The notes under the pieces were generated by a model. The model ran no database searches. It was not told where the DNA came from and saw only the letters and a program-made list of their open reading frames with translations. This document shows positions 35,387 through 44,563 of a stretch of DNA of 64,000 nucleotides, one piece after another. Position numbers and translations under genes: made by a program. Source of the DNA: DASUBV01 sp963822485 (GTDB lineage: Bacteria; Actinomycetota; Actinomycetes; Streptosporangiales; Streptosporangiaceae); the NCBI GenBank assembly GCA_963822485.1, contig CAWGHW010000011.1, forward strand, positions 75,115 through 139,114, written 5' to 3'. How positions within the stretch are numbered: position 1 is the stretch's first letter; each line of letters begins with the position of its first letter.

Positions 35387-38300
35387 GCCGGGACGGACGC
35401 GAGGGCGGCTGGGACTCCGGGCGCAGCCGGGTAGCCAGGGACCCGAGCAACTGGCCCGAGGACCCCGAGCGGCGCGGGCGGCGCGGCCGCCATGGCGCGC
35501 CCGACGACGACAGCAGCGACTCGCTCCCGCCCTACCCGCCGCCACCCGGGGGCTACGGGCCGCCCCCGGTGTCGGGTCCGCAGCAGCGGATCAGCGACCC
35601 CTACGGCCCGGCCGACCCTTTCGCGGGATCACCTGACCCCTATGGCAGCCCGGACCGCTACGCGGCCGAGCCCGGTGCCAGCGGCTACGGCGCCAGCCCC
35701 TACGGCCCGGCTGACCCGTACAGTCCGCCGGAGCCCTACGGCCAGCCCGGCGCGCCCAGCGACGGCGCGCCCGGCTCGGGCCGCCACAGCTCGGCCGGCC
35801 CGGCCGACCCGTACGGTCCGGCCGACCCCTACGGCCCGGCCGACCCTTATGCCGCCAACGGTTACGGCCCGGCCGGCCGCCAGGGCCAGACAGGCGGTTA
35901 CGACCAGCCCGCCCCCGGCCCCTATGGCCCGGCTGACCCTTACGGTCCCGCCGATCCCTACGGTCCCGCGGACACCTCCCGCGGCCCGGCTGACCCCCGC
36001 GGCCCGGCTGACCCCTACGGCCCGGCCGATCCCTACGGCCCCGGCGACCAGCAGGGGGGCGCGAGCCGGTACGGCGCGGCCGACCCGTACGGCCCCGCGG
36101 ACCCCTATGGTCCGGCTGACTCTTACGGCCGCCCCGACGCCTTCGGGCCCGCCGACCCCTACGGCCCGGCGGGTACCGCGGACCACACCGGCCCGCAGCC
36201 GGGCGCCCACAACCCGGGCGCCACCCGGCCGGCCGCACCGGCCGCCACCACCAGCCCGACCCGCGCTACCCCACGGGGCCGCAGGACGCGGGGGACCCGC
36301 GGTACTCAGCCGGACCGCCGGACCCGCGCTACTCGACCGGTCCGCAGGACCTGGGGAGCCCGCCGTACGCGACCGGACCGCAGGACCCGGGGAGCCCGCC
36401 GTACGCGACCGGACCGCAGGACCCGGGGAGCCCGCCGTACGCGACCGGACCGCAGGACCCGCGGAACCCCCCGTACGCGACCGGACCGCGGGACCCCGCC
36501 GACCGTCGTTACGCGACCGGCCCGCAGGACCTGGCCGACCCGCGCTACTCCGCCGGGCCGCAGGATCCGTCCGGCGGGCGGCCCCCGACCGGACCGCAGG
36601 ACCCCTATCGCCCGTCCGGCGGCCCGCTCGACGCCTCCGGCCCGCAGCCCGGCTATGCCGACCCTCGCGGCCCGGCCGACCCGTACGGCGCGGCCGACCC
36701 CTACGGCCGCGGCTCAGCCGGCCCGGCCACCGGCCCCGGCGCCGCCACCGGACGGTTCGCCACCCAAGACCCGCTGAGCGGGCCCGACCCGCTCGGCCGG
36801 CCCGACCCGGCCCGGCCGCTGCCGCGCACCCCTTACGACGGCGAGGACACCGCCAGCTGGACGAACTACCCGCCCGGCCGCGACCCCTACGACAGCCAGG
36901 GCTCACTGCCCGGCCTGCCGCTGCCCGGCACCAACGGCGCCTCCGCCGCCGACGCGCGGGGCTGGCCGCCGGCTGGCCCCGGCGCCGGCCCGGCCACCGG
37001 ACCCGGCGCCACCTCGCCCTGGGAGAACGACGCGTCCGGCAGCTACCGGCCCGCCGCTGACCGGGACCCGCAGGCCCGGGCCGATGGCTTCGGCGCTCCC
37101 GATGGCTTCGGCGCCGCCAGCCCCGGCGCGACAGCCAGCTTCCGCACCGCCGCGCCCGGCGGCGGATCCGGTTATGACGCCCCGGACGAATTCACCAGCC
37201 CCCGCCGCTACGAGGACCAGCCCGGTGGCTTCGACGCCGCTGGCCCGGCCGGGGCGGCCCCCTGGGCTCAGGACCCCCGCCACGGCGGCCCGCCGCCCGA
37301 CGCGCGCCGTCCCGGCGGCCCGCGCGGCGCCGACCAGTACGACGCCGGCGGACAGTTCGCCGAGCCCGCCGAGGCGGCCGCCCGCGGCCGGCGGCCCGGC
37401 TCGCGGTCCGGCGGCCGCGGGCACGGCGCCGATGCGCGGGACGAGCGCGACCCGGCGGCTGCCGACGGCCCCGAGTGGGCCGACGAGAGCCAGCACAAGG
37501 GCTTCTTCCAGGGCTTCGGCAGCGACGACAACGTGGACCCGCCGTCCCGGCGCAAGCGGCGCAAGGGCAAGTTCGCGGCCCCGCTGATCTCGCTGATCGT
37601 CGTGCTGGTCCTGCTCGGCGCGGGCGGCTACTTCGCGGTCAGCTGGTACTCGGCCCGGCACGCCAACTACACCGGTCAGGGCTACGGCCAGGTCGACGTC
37701 AGGTCGACTCCGGCGACACCGCGGCCATCCTCGCCCCCGAGCCTGGTCAAGCTGGGAGTCATCGCGGCTACCCAGCCGTTCATCGACATCGCCAAGCAGA
37801 ACGCCGGCGCGGGCCTGCACCCGGGCAAGTCTCCGGCTGCGCAAGCATATGAACGTCGACCGACGCCTGGAAGCTGCTGCTCAGCCGCAAGTCGCGGATC
37901 ACGACCCCGACCAGCTTCTTCCTCGGCGGCCGTACCTCGGACATCGTCACCGAGCTGGCCAACGACTATGGCGTGCCGGCCCAGGAGGTCCAGGCCGACC
38001 TGAACAACACCAAGGCGCTGGGCCTGCCCTCGTTCGTGGGAACCAAAGCCGTGGGCTCGAAGTACCCGCTGGCTGAGGGCTACCTGTACCCGGGCACCTA
38101 CTCGTTCAAGCCCCACACCACCCCGCTCCAGATGCTGCAGGCCATGGTGGCGCAGTTCAAGTCGCAGACCGCCAGCCTCAACCTGGCCGTCGCGGCCAGG
38201 AAGGCCGGATTCACCGAGGTCCAGGTCATCACCGAGGCCAGCATCCTGATGGCCGAGGTCGGCACCCAGACCAAGTACTACCCGGACGTGGCCCGGGTCA

Positions 38301-38629
38301 TCGACAACCGGCTCAACATCCCGATGGCCCTCAACCTGGACTCGACGATCGAGTACGGCCTGGGCATCCACGGCTTCAGCATGACCACGAAGCAGCTGGA
38401 GACGAACACCCCCTACAACACCAACCTGCACGATGGCCTGCCGCCCGGCCCGATCGAGTCGCCGGACATCGCGGCGATCGAGGCCGTGCTGCATCCCGCG
38501 CCGAAGACGGCGGAGACCGAGAAGTGGCTGTACTTCATCACCATTAACAAGTCCGGCCTGACCAAGTTCACGGGCAGCTCTAGCCAGTTCAAGATCTGGA
38601 GCAACGAGGCCAAGAAGAACGGGATCTGA
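35383..38629 (+). CDS. mltG: Endolytic murein transglycosylase MltG with giant disordered N-terminus, five frame breaks
   Basis: Cuts nascent peptidoglycan glycan strands at the membrane. About 715 residues of cytoplasmic low-complexity sequence (YGPADP and TGPQDPGSPPYA repeats) precede one helix (PLISLIVVLVLLGAGGYFAV). The YceG domain follows, with ITEASILMAEVG (conserved catalytic-region Glu), LNLDSTIEYGLGI and NTNLHDGLPPGPIESPDIAAIEAVL. Reading through needs shifts near 36250, 37702, 37735, 37830 and 37860; the last four fall in 160 bp (for example LVKLGVIAATQPF and then LRLRKHMNV in other frames). Sequence errors in a hard-to-sequence region are likely. TTGA/ATTGAG overlap with ruvX sets the start at 35383. 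Confidence 0.87.
35596..36180. repeat. 18-bp YGPADP repeat in mltG
   Basis: Many copies of TACGGCCCGGCCGACCC and close variants, singly and in runs (for example 35812-35850, 35926-35970 and 36016-36040), encode YGPADP. The DNA is imperfect, so the repeat looks old or under amino-acid selection. Confidence 0.85.
36336..36555. repeat. 36-bp tandem repeat in mltG
   Basis: About six consecutive 36-bp units, each starting near ACCGGACCGCAGGACCC and ending GTACGCG, encode the 12-residue unit TGPQDPGSPPYA. The second and third units are identical, and outer units are more diverged, a pattern expected from unequal exchange. Confidence 0.85.
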
Positions 38630-38652
38630 TCATCGCCGGCCAGCACGCGGCC

Positions 38653-39472
38653 GTGCTCGGCTCGCCGATCAGCCACTCGCTCTCCCCGGTGCTGCACCGG
38701 GCCGCCTACCGGGCGCTGGGCCTGCGTGACTGGGACTACGAGGCCATCGAGTGCGACGAGGCCGCGCTGCCTGGGCTGCTGGACTCGCTCGGGCCCGGAC
38801 TGGGCCGGGCTGTCGCTGACCATGCCGCTCAAGCGGGCCGTGCTGCCGCTGCTGGACCAGGCCGAGACGCTGGCCGCCGAGGTAGGCGGCGCGAACACCG
38901 TGGTCTTCGCCGACGGCGGGCGCCTGGGCTTCAACACCGACGTGCCCGGCATGATCACCGCGCTGGCCGAGGCCGGGATCACCACCGCCGGCTCGGCCCT
39001 GGTCCTGGGGGCCGGCGCCACCGCCTGCGCCGCGCTCGGCGCGCTGCGCGGCCTGGGCGTGGCCGAGGTCACGGTCGCGGTCCGGAACCCGGCCACCGCG
39101 GACCGGCTGCAGGAGGTGGCCGGGCGGCTGGGAATAAATGTCCGTCTCGTCCCGTTTAACGCGGAGTCTGCAGAGCCTGCCTGGCCCCTGCTGATCTCCA
39201 CCGTCCCCGCCGGAGCGGCCGACGTCTACGCCGACCGGATCCGGGCCGGGACCCTCGCTCCCGCCGCCGTGCTAGACGTGATCTATCACCCCTGGCCGAC
39301 CCGGCTGGCCGAGGCGGCGGCCGCGGCCGGAGCGTCGGTATCCGGCGGCTTTGAGCTGCTGCTGCACCAGGCCGCCCGTCAGGTGGAGCTGATGACCGGC
39401 CAGGACGCCCCGACGGGCGCCATGCGCGAGGCCGGCCGGGCCGCGCTGGCCCGCCGGACCGCGTCCGCCTAG
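38653..39472 (+). CDS. aroE: Shikimate dehydrogenase, one frame break
   Basis: Reduces 3-dehydroshikimate with NADPH in aromatic amino-acid synthesis. The N-terminal substrate domain reads LGSPISHSLSPVLHRAAY; the catalytic Lys is in MPLKRAVLPLLDQ, and the Asn/Asp pair in NTVVFADGGRLGFNTDVPGM. The NADP loop is LVLGAGATACAALGAL. The frame shifts near 38800-38810 (LDSLGP to DWAGLSLTMPLK). GTG 38653 is the first normal start; the frame is open back to mltG (ATCATCGCCGGC), so a non-standard start a few codons earlier is possible. It lies 23 bp after mltG. Confidence 0.88.
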
Positions 39473-39542
39473 CCCGCGTCCGCCCAGCCCGTTCCGGCCG
39501 GACCGCGTCCGCCTAGGCCGCATCCGCCCAGCCCGGTTCCGG
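39454..39542. repeat. Tandem copy of the aroE 3' end
   Basis: Two 44-45-bp units, 39454-39497 and 39498-39542, share CCGGACCGCGTCCGCCTAG, then CCGC(G/A)TCCGCCCAGCCC and GTTCCGG. The first contains the true aroE stop; the second repeats the last codons plus the stop in the spacer. A similar duplication is seen after tyrS. Confidence 0.8.
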
Positions 39543-40032
39543 ACATTTCGGCGTCAGCACGGACGAGCCGGGCGCTGCGGGAATACCAGCAGGGGGATAC
39601 ATGCGTTAGTCTTAGCGGACGACCATGTGTGGCGTGGTTGTGTTGACCGGCACGTTAGTTCCGCGTCTTGCGGCGCGGGGAGTGTCAGCACACGACGCGC
39701 CGGGCATGCAAGCGGAGGACCACCTCGGCCGCCTCCCACCTAGCCAGCTAGCGCTGGCGGGTCACTGGCCGGCTAGCTCGTTCGGGCCGGCCGGCGGTCA
39801 GCTAGCCGCAGGGCTGGCTGATAAGGCCGGGCGCGTCGTCGTCGGCTCGTTCGCGGGCTGACCGGTGCGTCGCGGGTGCCATCCCTGGTCACTTGGACCG
39901 GGCGGGCTTCCTGCACGTGGTGGCCCCGCAGGCAAGGCGTGCGGGGCCTTCTGCTTTTGGCCAGGAGGCACCAGGCAGGTTCTGCACCGGGATGGTCCCG
40001 GTACAGGAGAACAAGGTGACACTGGAGGTCAC
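39543..40032 (+). promoter_or_regulatory. Long infC leader with attenuator-like terminator
   Basis: About 490 bp without a convincing gene lie before infC. The part 39720-39800 has several CTAG sites (GCTAGC three times), a tetranucleotide rare in such GC-rich DNA. At 39922-39958 a perfect 9-bp stem (GGCCCCGCA with TGCGGGGCC) is followed by TTCTGCTTTT, the best intrinsic terminator in the window. Being 75 bp before infC, it probably acts as an attenuator for infC-rpmI-rplT; such infC leaders are known in other bacteria. A 78-codon frame at 39625-39861 is not supported. Confidence 0.6.
39922..39958 (+). terminator. Intrinsic terminator/attenuator upstream of infC
   Basis: Stem 39922-39930 with 39940-39948, loop of 9 nt, U-rich tail 39949-39958. 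No second, competing hairpin is certain by eye. Confidence 0.75.
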
Positions 40033-41188
40033 ATCAGCACCGAACCACGTATCAACGAGCGCATCCGTGTACCCGAGGTGCGGCTCGTCGGGCCCGCTGG
40101 CGAGCAGATCGGCATTGTTGCCATCAATGACGCGCTCCGGCTGGCCCAGGACGGGGATCTCGACCTGGTTGAGGTCGCCCCGAACGCCCGGCCCCCGGTG
40201 GCCAAGCTGATGGATTACGGCAAGTTCAAGTACGAGTCAGCGCTCAAGGCCCGGGAGAGCCGGAAGAACCAGGCTCAGACGGTCATCAAGGAGATCAAGC
40301 TCCGGCCGAAGATCGACCCGCACGACTACGGCACCAAGAAGGGCCACGTCGAGCGGTTCCTCAAGGCGGGGGACAAGGTCAAGGTCACGATCATGTTCCG
40401 CGGCCGTGAGCAGTCGAGGCCGGAACTCGGCTTCAAGCTGCTCCAGCGCCTGGCGGGCGATGTCGAGGAGCTTGGCTTCGTCGAGTCCCAGCCGAAGCAG
40501 GACGGCCGGAACATGATCATGGTGATCGGGCCGCACAAGCGGAAGGCCGATGCCCGGCCCGAGGCGAAGCCCGAGCATCCCGCGCGGGAAGAGCGGGCCG
40601 AGCGTGTGGCCGCCCGAGCGGCGACCATCGCGGCGTCAGCGCCTCCGGTGAGCGCGCCGGCCCGAGCCCGAGCCCGAGGCTGCCGCCGCTAGTGCGCCGG
40701 CCGAGCCCGTGACCGAGGCTCCCGCCGCGGCCGAGCCGCGCCCGGCCTCCTCGCAGGCCGCCCAGCGCCCGGCGTCGGCCCGCCCGGCCTCGTCGCGTCC
40801 GTCGACTTCGCCGCGCCAGGACAGCGCCGCGCCGCGCCCGGCCACTTCGGCCGGATCCCGGCCCGCGTCGACCCCGCGGCCGAGCACGCCCCGGCCCTCG
40901 GCGCCCGGCGCCGCGCCCCGGCCCGGACCGCCGCGGCCCGCGCCCCGGCCGGCTGCCCCCGGTGGCCAGGCCAGCGGTTCGCCGGCCCCGGCGGGCTCTG
41001 GCAGCCCGACCCCGAGGCCGAGCGCCCCGCAGACCGGCAGCCCGCGGCCGAGCGCGCCGCGGCCGAGTGCGCCCCGCCCCGGTGCGCCCCGGCCCAGCGC
41101 GCCGCGACCGCGGCCGGTGAGCCCGGTGCCCGCGCAGCGGGCCGACAGCGCCGGCGGAGCGGCCAAGCCGACCGACCCGGCGGACTAG
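40033..41188 (+). CDS. infC: Translation initiation factor IF-3, AUC start, one frame break in tail
   Basis: Binds the 30S subunit and enforces correct start-codon and initiator tRNA choice. The conserved protein begins ISTEPRINERIRVPEVRLVG; in frame there is ATC at 40033 with GGAGG four bases before it and no ATG, GTG or TTG nearby, the pattern of AUU/AUC-initiated, self-controlled infC genes. Core motifs are MDYGKFKYE, KEIKLRPKID and GHVERFLKAGDKVKVTIMFRGRE. After residue 200 comes an Ala/Pro-rich tail. The frame shifts near 40660 (CCGGCCCGAGCCCGAGC) and then runs PEPEPEAAAASAPAEP to a TAG at 41186. The tail has PRPSA repeats of 15 bp. Confidence 0.9.
41042..41110. repeat. 15-bp tandem repeat in the infC tail
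   Basis: Units at 41042, 41057, 41072 and 41087, near CCGCGGCCGAGCGCG, encode PRPSA/PRPGA. Confidence 0.8.
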
Positions 41189-41193
41189 GACTC

Positions 41194-41384
41194 GCGGCAG
41201 GCACCCGCCGGGCCCTGGCCCGGATGTGCCTGCCGCAACGGGCCCGCGTGCCCGAATGACCCGGCCGGACCCCTTCCGGCGGGCCGGCTGAATAGCATGC
41301 CCCTGGCATGCTGAGGAACGACGTGCCGCAGGGCACGAGGACGACCGTGCCCTAGGCACGCCAATGAGCGCTGCCCCGGGCACG
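41194..41384 (+). promoter_or_regulatory. Array of five hairpins between infC and rpmI
   Basis: A long hairpin (arms 41194-41204 and 41226-41236, GCGGCAGGCAC with GTGCCTGCCGC, plus an inner CCGGGCC stem) follows the infC stop. Then four small hairpins come at regular spacing: 41294-41312 (AGCATGC/GCATGCT), 41322-41337 (CGTGCC/GGCACG), 41346-41360 (CGTGCC/GGCACG) and 41369-41384 (TGCCC/GGGCA). All share a TGCC/GGCA core. They lie in the 217-nt leader of rpmI-rplT. A role in L20- or L35-mediated control, or transcript processing, is inferred only. Confidence 0.7.
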
Positions 41385-41405
41385 CGGAAACGGAGACACG
41401 GCGAC

Positions 41406-41600
41406 ATGCCGAAGATGAAGACGCACAGCGGATCCAACAAGCGGTTCCGGCTGACGGGCACGGGCAAGGTCATGCGCCGCCGGGCCAACCGGAAGCACCT
41501 GCTCGAGCACAAGCCGAGCTCGCGGACCCGGCGCCTCAAGCCCGAGGTCGTGCTCGCGCCCGCCGACACCAAGAAGATCAAGCGACTGCTGGGAAAGTGA
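41406..41600 (+). CDS. rpmI: 50S ribosomal protein L35
   Basis: A 64-residue, very basic ribosomal protein with the full family sequence: MPKMKTHSGSNKRFRLTG, KVMRRRANRKHLLEHK, SSRTRRL. It sits on the large subunit. ATG 41406 has GGAG about 11 nt upstream. It lies between infC and rplT, the standard trio, behind the hairpin array. Confidence 0.97.
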   Translation: MPKMKTHSGSNKRFRLTGTGKVMRRRANRKHLLEHKPSSRTRRLKPEVVLAPADTKKIKRLLGK

Positions 41601-41637
41601 CCCGGCCCGCCACTAACGGAAGCAGGGAGTCGAACTA

Positions 41638-42018
41638 ATGGCACGCGTGAAGCGGGCTGTCAATGCTCACAAGAAGCGCAGGGTCGTCCTCGAGCGGGCG
41701 AGCGGCTACCGGGGCCAGCGGTCCCGGCTGTACCGCAAGGCCAAGGAGCAGTCCCTGCACTCCATGACCTACGCCTACCGCGACCGCAAGGATCGCAAGG
41801 GCGCGTTCCGGCGGCTGTGGATCCAGCGGATCAACGCCGCCGCCAGGGCCGAGGGCATGACCTATAACCGGTTCATCCAGGGCCTGAAGATCGCTGGCGT
41901 CGAGGTCGACCGGCGGATGCTGGCCGAGCTGGCCGTCGCCGACCCGCAGGCCTTCACCGCGCTGGTCGAGGTGGCGCGTCAGGCGCTGCCCGCCGACCTG
42001 GGCACCGCCGCTGCCTGA
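41638..42018 (+). CDS. rplT: 50S ribosomal protein L20
   Basis: A 126-residue assembly protein of the large subunit, which in several bacteria also represses its own mRNA by binding a leader structure. Typical text: ARVKRAVNAHKKRRVVLERA, GYRGQRSRLYRKAKEQ, RDRKGAFRRLWIQRINAAAR and YNRFIQGLK. ATG 41638 follows GGGAG. It ends 7 bp before the methyltransferase gene. Confidence 0.97.
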   Translation: MARVKRAVNAHKKRRVVLERASGYRGQRSRLYRKAKEQSLHSMTYAYRDRKDRKGAFRRLWIQRINAAARAEGMTYNRFIQGLKIAGVEVDRRMLAELAVADPQAFTALVEVARQALPADLGTAAA

Positions 42019-42025
42019 TCACCAG

Positions 42026-42934
42026 GTGCGTGACCGCCCGCTGCGTGACGAGCGGCGGGCCCCCGCGACGACCGCCGAGGTAACCAGCATCAGGTCGCCG
42101 CGGGTGAAGGCCGCCCGGCAGCTGGCCAAGCGGGCCTTCCGTGAGCGCTCGCGGTCCTTCCTCGCGGAGGGACCGCAGGCGGTGCGGGAGGCGCTGGGCC
42201 GGCCGGGCGTGCTGACCGAGCTGTTCGCGACCAGCGCCGCCAGGGATCGCCACGGCGACGTGGTCGAGGCGGCCGTCGCGCTGGGCGTGCCGGTCCACCT
42301 GGTCAGCGGCGAGGTCATGACCGAGCTGGCCCAGACGGTGACCCCGCAGGGCCTGCTCGGCGTCTGCCGGTTCATCGACGTGTCGCTGGCCGAGCTGCTG
42401 GCCAGCTCGCCGCGGCTGGTGGCGGTGCTGGCCAACGTGCGCGACCCCGGCAACGCCGGGACCGTGCTCCGCACCGCCGACGCCGCCGGGGCCGAGGGCG
42501 TGATCTTCACCTCGGCCTCCGTCGACCCGTACAACAGCAAGTGCGTCCGCTCCTCGGCCGGCAGCCTGTTCCACGTGCCGGTGGTGGCCGGGCCCGAGCC
42601 CGGCGAGGTGGCCGCGGCGCTGCGCGGTGCCGGGCTGCGGCTGCTGGCCGCCGACGGCGCCGCGGACCAGGTGCTGGACCCCGGCGGCGCGAACGAGTGG
42701 CTGGCCGGCCCGACCGCCTGGCTGTTCGGCAACGAGGCCTGGGGCCTGCCCGCTGACCTGCTGGCGCTGGCCGACCTGGCCGTCGCGGTGCCCATCTACG
42801 GCCGGGCCGAGAGCCTCAACCTGGCCGCGGCCGCGGCCGTCTGCCTGTACGCGTCGGCCGGGTCCCTCTATCCGTCGGCCGCGCGGCCGACCGCGGAGCG
42901 CGATGCCGCGCGGCAGCGCGCGGAGCGGGACTGA
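42026..42934 (+). CDS. TrmH/SpoU-family rRNA 2'-O-methyltransferase
   Basis: A 302-residue SPOUT enzyme that methylates ribose of rRNA with S-adenosylmethionine. An N-terminal substrate-binding domain (RSFLAEGPQAVREAL) precedes the three SpoU motifs: LANVRDPGNAGTVLRTADAAG, AWLFGNEAWGLP and VPIYGRAESLNLAAAAAVCLY, which form the knot and SAM site. The exact nucleotide target is unknown. GTG 42026 is 7 bp after rplT, so it is probably co-transcribed; this order is common in actinobacteria. Confidence 0.9.
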   Translation: MRDRPLRDERRAPATTAEVTSIRSPRVKAARQLAKRAFRERSRSFLAEGPQAVREALGRPGVLTELFATSAARDRHGDVVEAAVALGVPVHLVSGEVMTELAQTVTPQGLLGVCRFIDVSLAELLASSPRLVAVLANVRDPGNAGTVLRTADAAGAEGVIFTSASVDPYNSKCVRSSAGSLFHVPVVAGPEPGEVAAALRGAGLRLLAADGAADQVLDPGGANEWLAGPTAWLFGNEAWGLPADLLALADLAVAVPIYGRAESLNLAAAAAVCLYASAGSLYPSAARPTAERDAARQRAERD

Positions 42935-43246
42935 GACCATCGTTTCTGAGACTGCGTCGCTCGGTTCTGAGACTGTGTCGCGCCCCGTGACACTCCTGGT
43001 CAGACCGACACAGACGGCGCAGTCAGGTGAAATTCTGCAACCGTTTGCCGCTTTGGCTACTCCTGGGGTGCCACACCACCGGCCGGGCACGCTAGAGTCT
43101 GATCACGTTGCGTCATTGGTGACCCCGGTCAGGGTCACGGTGTGGTGGCCGGATGACGCGGCGGTGCCAGCCCGCGGGTAACCCCCGGATCCGCGGAGCG
43201 GCAGCTGGGTCCTGCCGGGGGAGTGGGCCCCGGAGGCGGCGGACAG
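42935..43246. other. Spacer before the histidine kinase gene
   Basis: No gene is seen in these 312 bp. Two direct repeats, about 19 bp each, read TTCTGAGACTG(C/T)GTCGC near 42947-42983. A hairpin GTGACCC-CGGTCA-GGGTCAC lies at 43119-43138, and a -10-like TAGAGT at 43093-43098 has no good -35 partner. Confidence 0.5.
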
Positions 43247-44392
43247 GTGAACGGGATGGTGTCGGGTCAGGCGAGTGTCCCGGCGGGCGTGCCCGCGGCG
43301 GCCTCGGATCCCTTCGGCGTCGCGGTCGACCCCGACGACATTCCCGACGGGCTGATCGTCGCCGACCAGGGCGGGCGGATCACCGTCTTCAACCGCGCGG
43401 CCGCCCGGCTGACCGGTATCAGCCCCGCCGAGGCCATCGGCCACGACATCCGCCTGGTGCTGCCGCTCCAGGACGCCGAAGAGCGCTGCTGGTGGACCAA
43501 GACCCAGCCCTACGGCGGCCTGACCACCCGCACCCGCCACCCGGAGTGCTCGCTGTTCCTGCCCGACGGCACCGAGCTGCTGGTGTGCGTGGGCTACGTG
43601 CGCAGCCCGCGCTGCGGCCCGCGCGAGGACTGGCACCGCGAGCCGGGCGCCGTCCGCCGCATCATGATCACGATCCGCGGCACCGAGCAGCGAACCCGCC
43701 TCGAGCGCAGCCGGGCCGACCTGGTCTCCACCGTCGCCCACGAGCTGCGCTCCCCGCTGACCAGCGTCAAGGGATTCACGGCCACGCTGCTGGCCAAGTG
43801 GCCCCGGTTCACCGACGACCAGAAAGTGGTCATGCTGGAGACGGTCAACTCGGACGCCGACCGGGTGACCCGGCTGATCACCGAGCTGCTGGACGTGTCA
43901 CGGATCGAGGCCGGGCGCATCGAGGTGCACCGCGAGCTGGTCGACATCCCGGCCCGGGTGCGCAAGGTCATCAGCGGCCGGGTCGCGGCGGGCGACCCCG
44001 AGGACCGGTTCCGCATCGAGGCGGCCGCTGACCTGCCCGAGACCTGGCTGGACGGCGACAAGGTCGACCAGATCCTGGCCAACCTGATCGAGAACGCCAT
44101 CCGGCACGGTGCTGGTACGGTTACAACTGTGGTGGAGCCGGTCGTGGTGGCGGGTACTCCTGGGGTGGCGGTATCCGTCTGCGACCAGGGGCCTGGCATC
44201 GCGCCCGAGATGGCTTCGCGTGTCTTCCGCCGGTTCTGGCGGGCCAAGCGGCGTGGCGGCGCTGGCCTCGGGCTGTTCATCGTGAAGGGCCTGGTGGAGG
44301 CGCACGGCGGGACCATCGAGGTGGGCCAGGCCGACTGCGGCGGTGCGGCGTTCCGATTTACCATGCCCGCCGTCAAGCCTGACTTCGGCTGA
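43247..44392 (+). CDS. PAS-domain sensor histidine kinase, orphan
   Basis: A 381-residue kinase without membrane helices. The N-terminal PAS-like domain begins IPDGLIVADQGGRITVFNRAAARLTG. The HisKA domain has the phospho-acceptor His in STVAHELRSPLTSVKGF, and the ATPase domain has the N box QILANLIENAIRHG and the G boxes VCDQGPGIAPEMASRVF and GGAGLGLFIVKGLVEAHGG. I choose GTG 43247 because GGAGG is about 10 nt upstream; GTG 43223 and ATG 43256 are alternatives. No response regulator is nearby. A kinase between the rRNA methylase and pheS also occurs in Streptomyces; its signal is unknown. Confidence 0.9.
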   Translation: MNGMVSGQASVPAGVPAAASDPFGVAVDPDDIPDGLIVADQGGRITVFNRAAARLTGISPAEAIGHDIRLVLPLQDAEERCWWTKTQPYGGLTTRTRHPECSLFLPDGTELLVCVGYVRSPRCGPREDWHREPGAVRRIMITIRGTEQRTRLERSRADLVSTVAHELRSPLTSVKGFTATLLAKWPRFTDDQKVVMLETVNSDADRVTRLITELLDVSRIEAGRIEVHRELVDIPARVRKVISGRVAAGDPEDRFRIEAAADLPETWLDGDKVDQILANLIENAIRHGAGTVTTVVEPVVVAGTPGVAVSVCDQGPGIAPEMASRVFRRFWRAKRRGGAGLGLFIVKGLVEAHGGTIEVGQADCGGAAFRFTMPAVKPDFG

Positions 44393-44563
44393 CTGGCGGG
44401 CCGCAGGCAGCTGCTCCCTGGCCGCCTGGCTGCTGAGCGAGAGCCCGGCGGGTCACCGGACCACCGGGGCCGTGGGGGTAGTCCTGACGTGGCGATGGCA
44501 CGCGTGGCGGATGGCCGCGCGGGCTCCGATGACATTTTGCTGACCGCAGGAGAGTAGACCGCG

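Noticed and set aside
39625..39861. A 78-codon frame in the infC leader starting MCGVVVLTG
   Set aside because: No family resemblance beyond the first residues, no ribosome site, and it lies in a region better explained as a leader.
44500..44543. A Phe-containing leader peptide before pheS
   Set aside because: Only one Phe codon, no clear ribosome site and no terminator-antiterminator pair.
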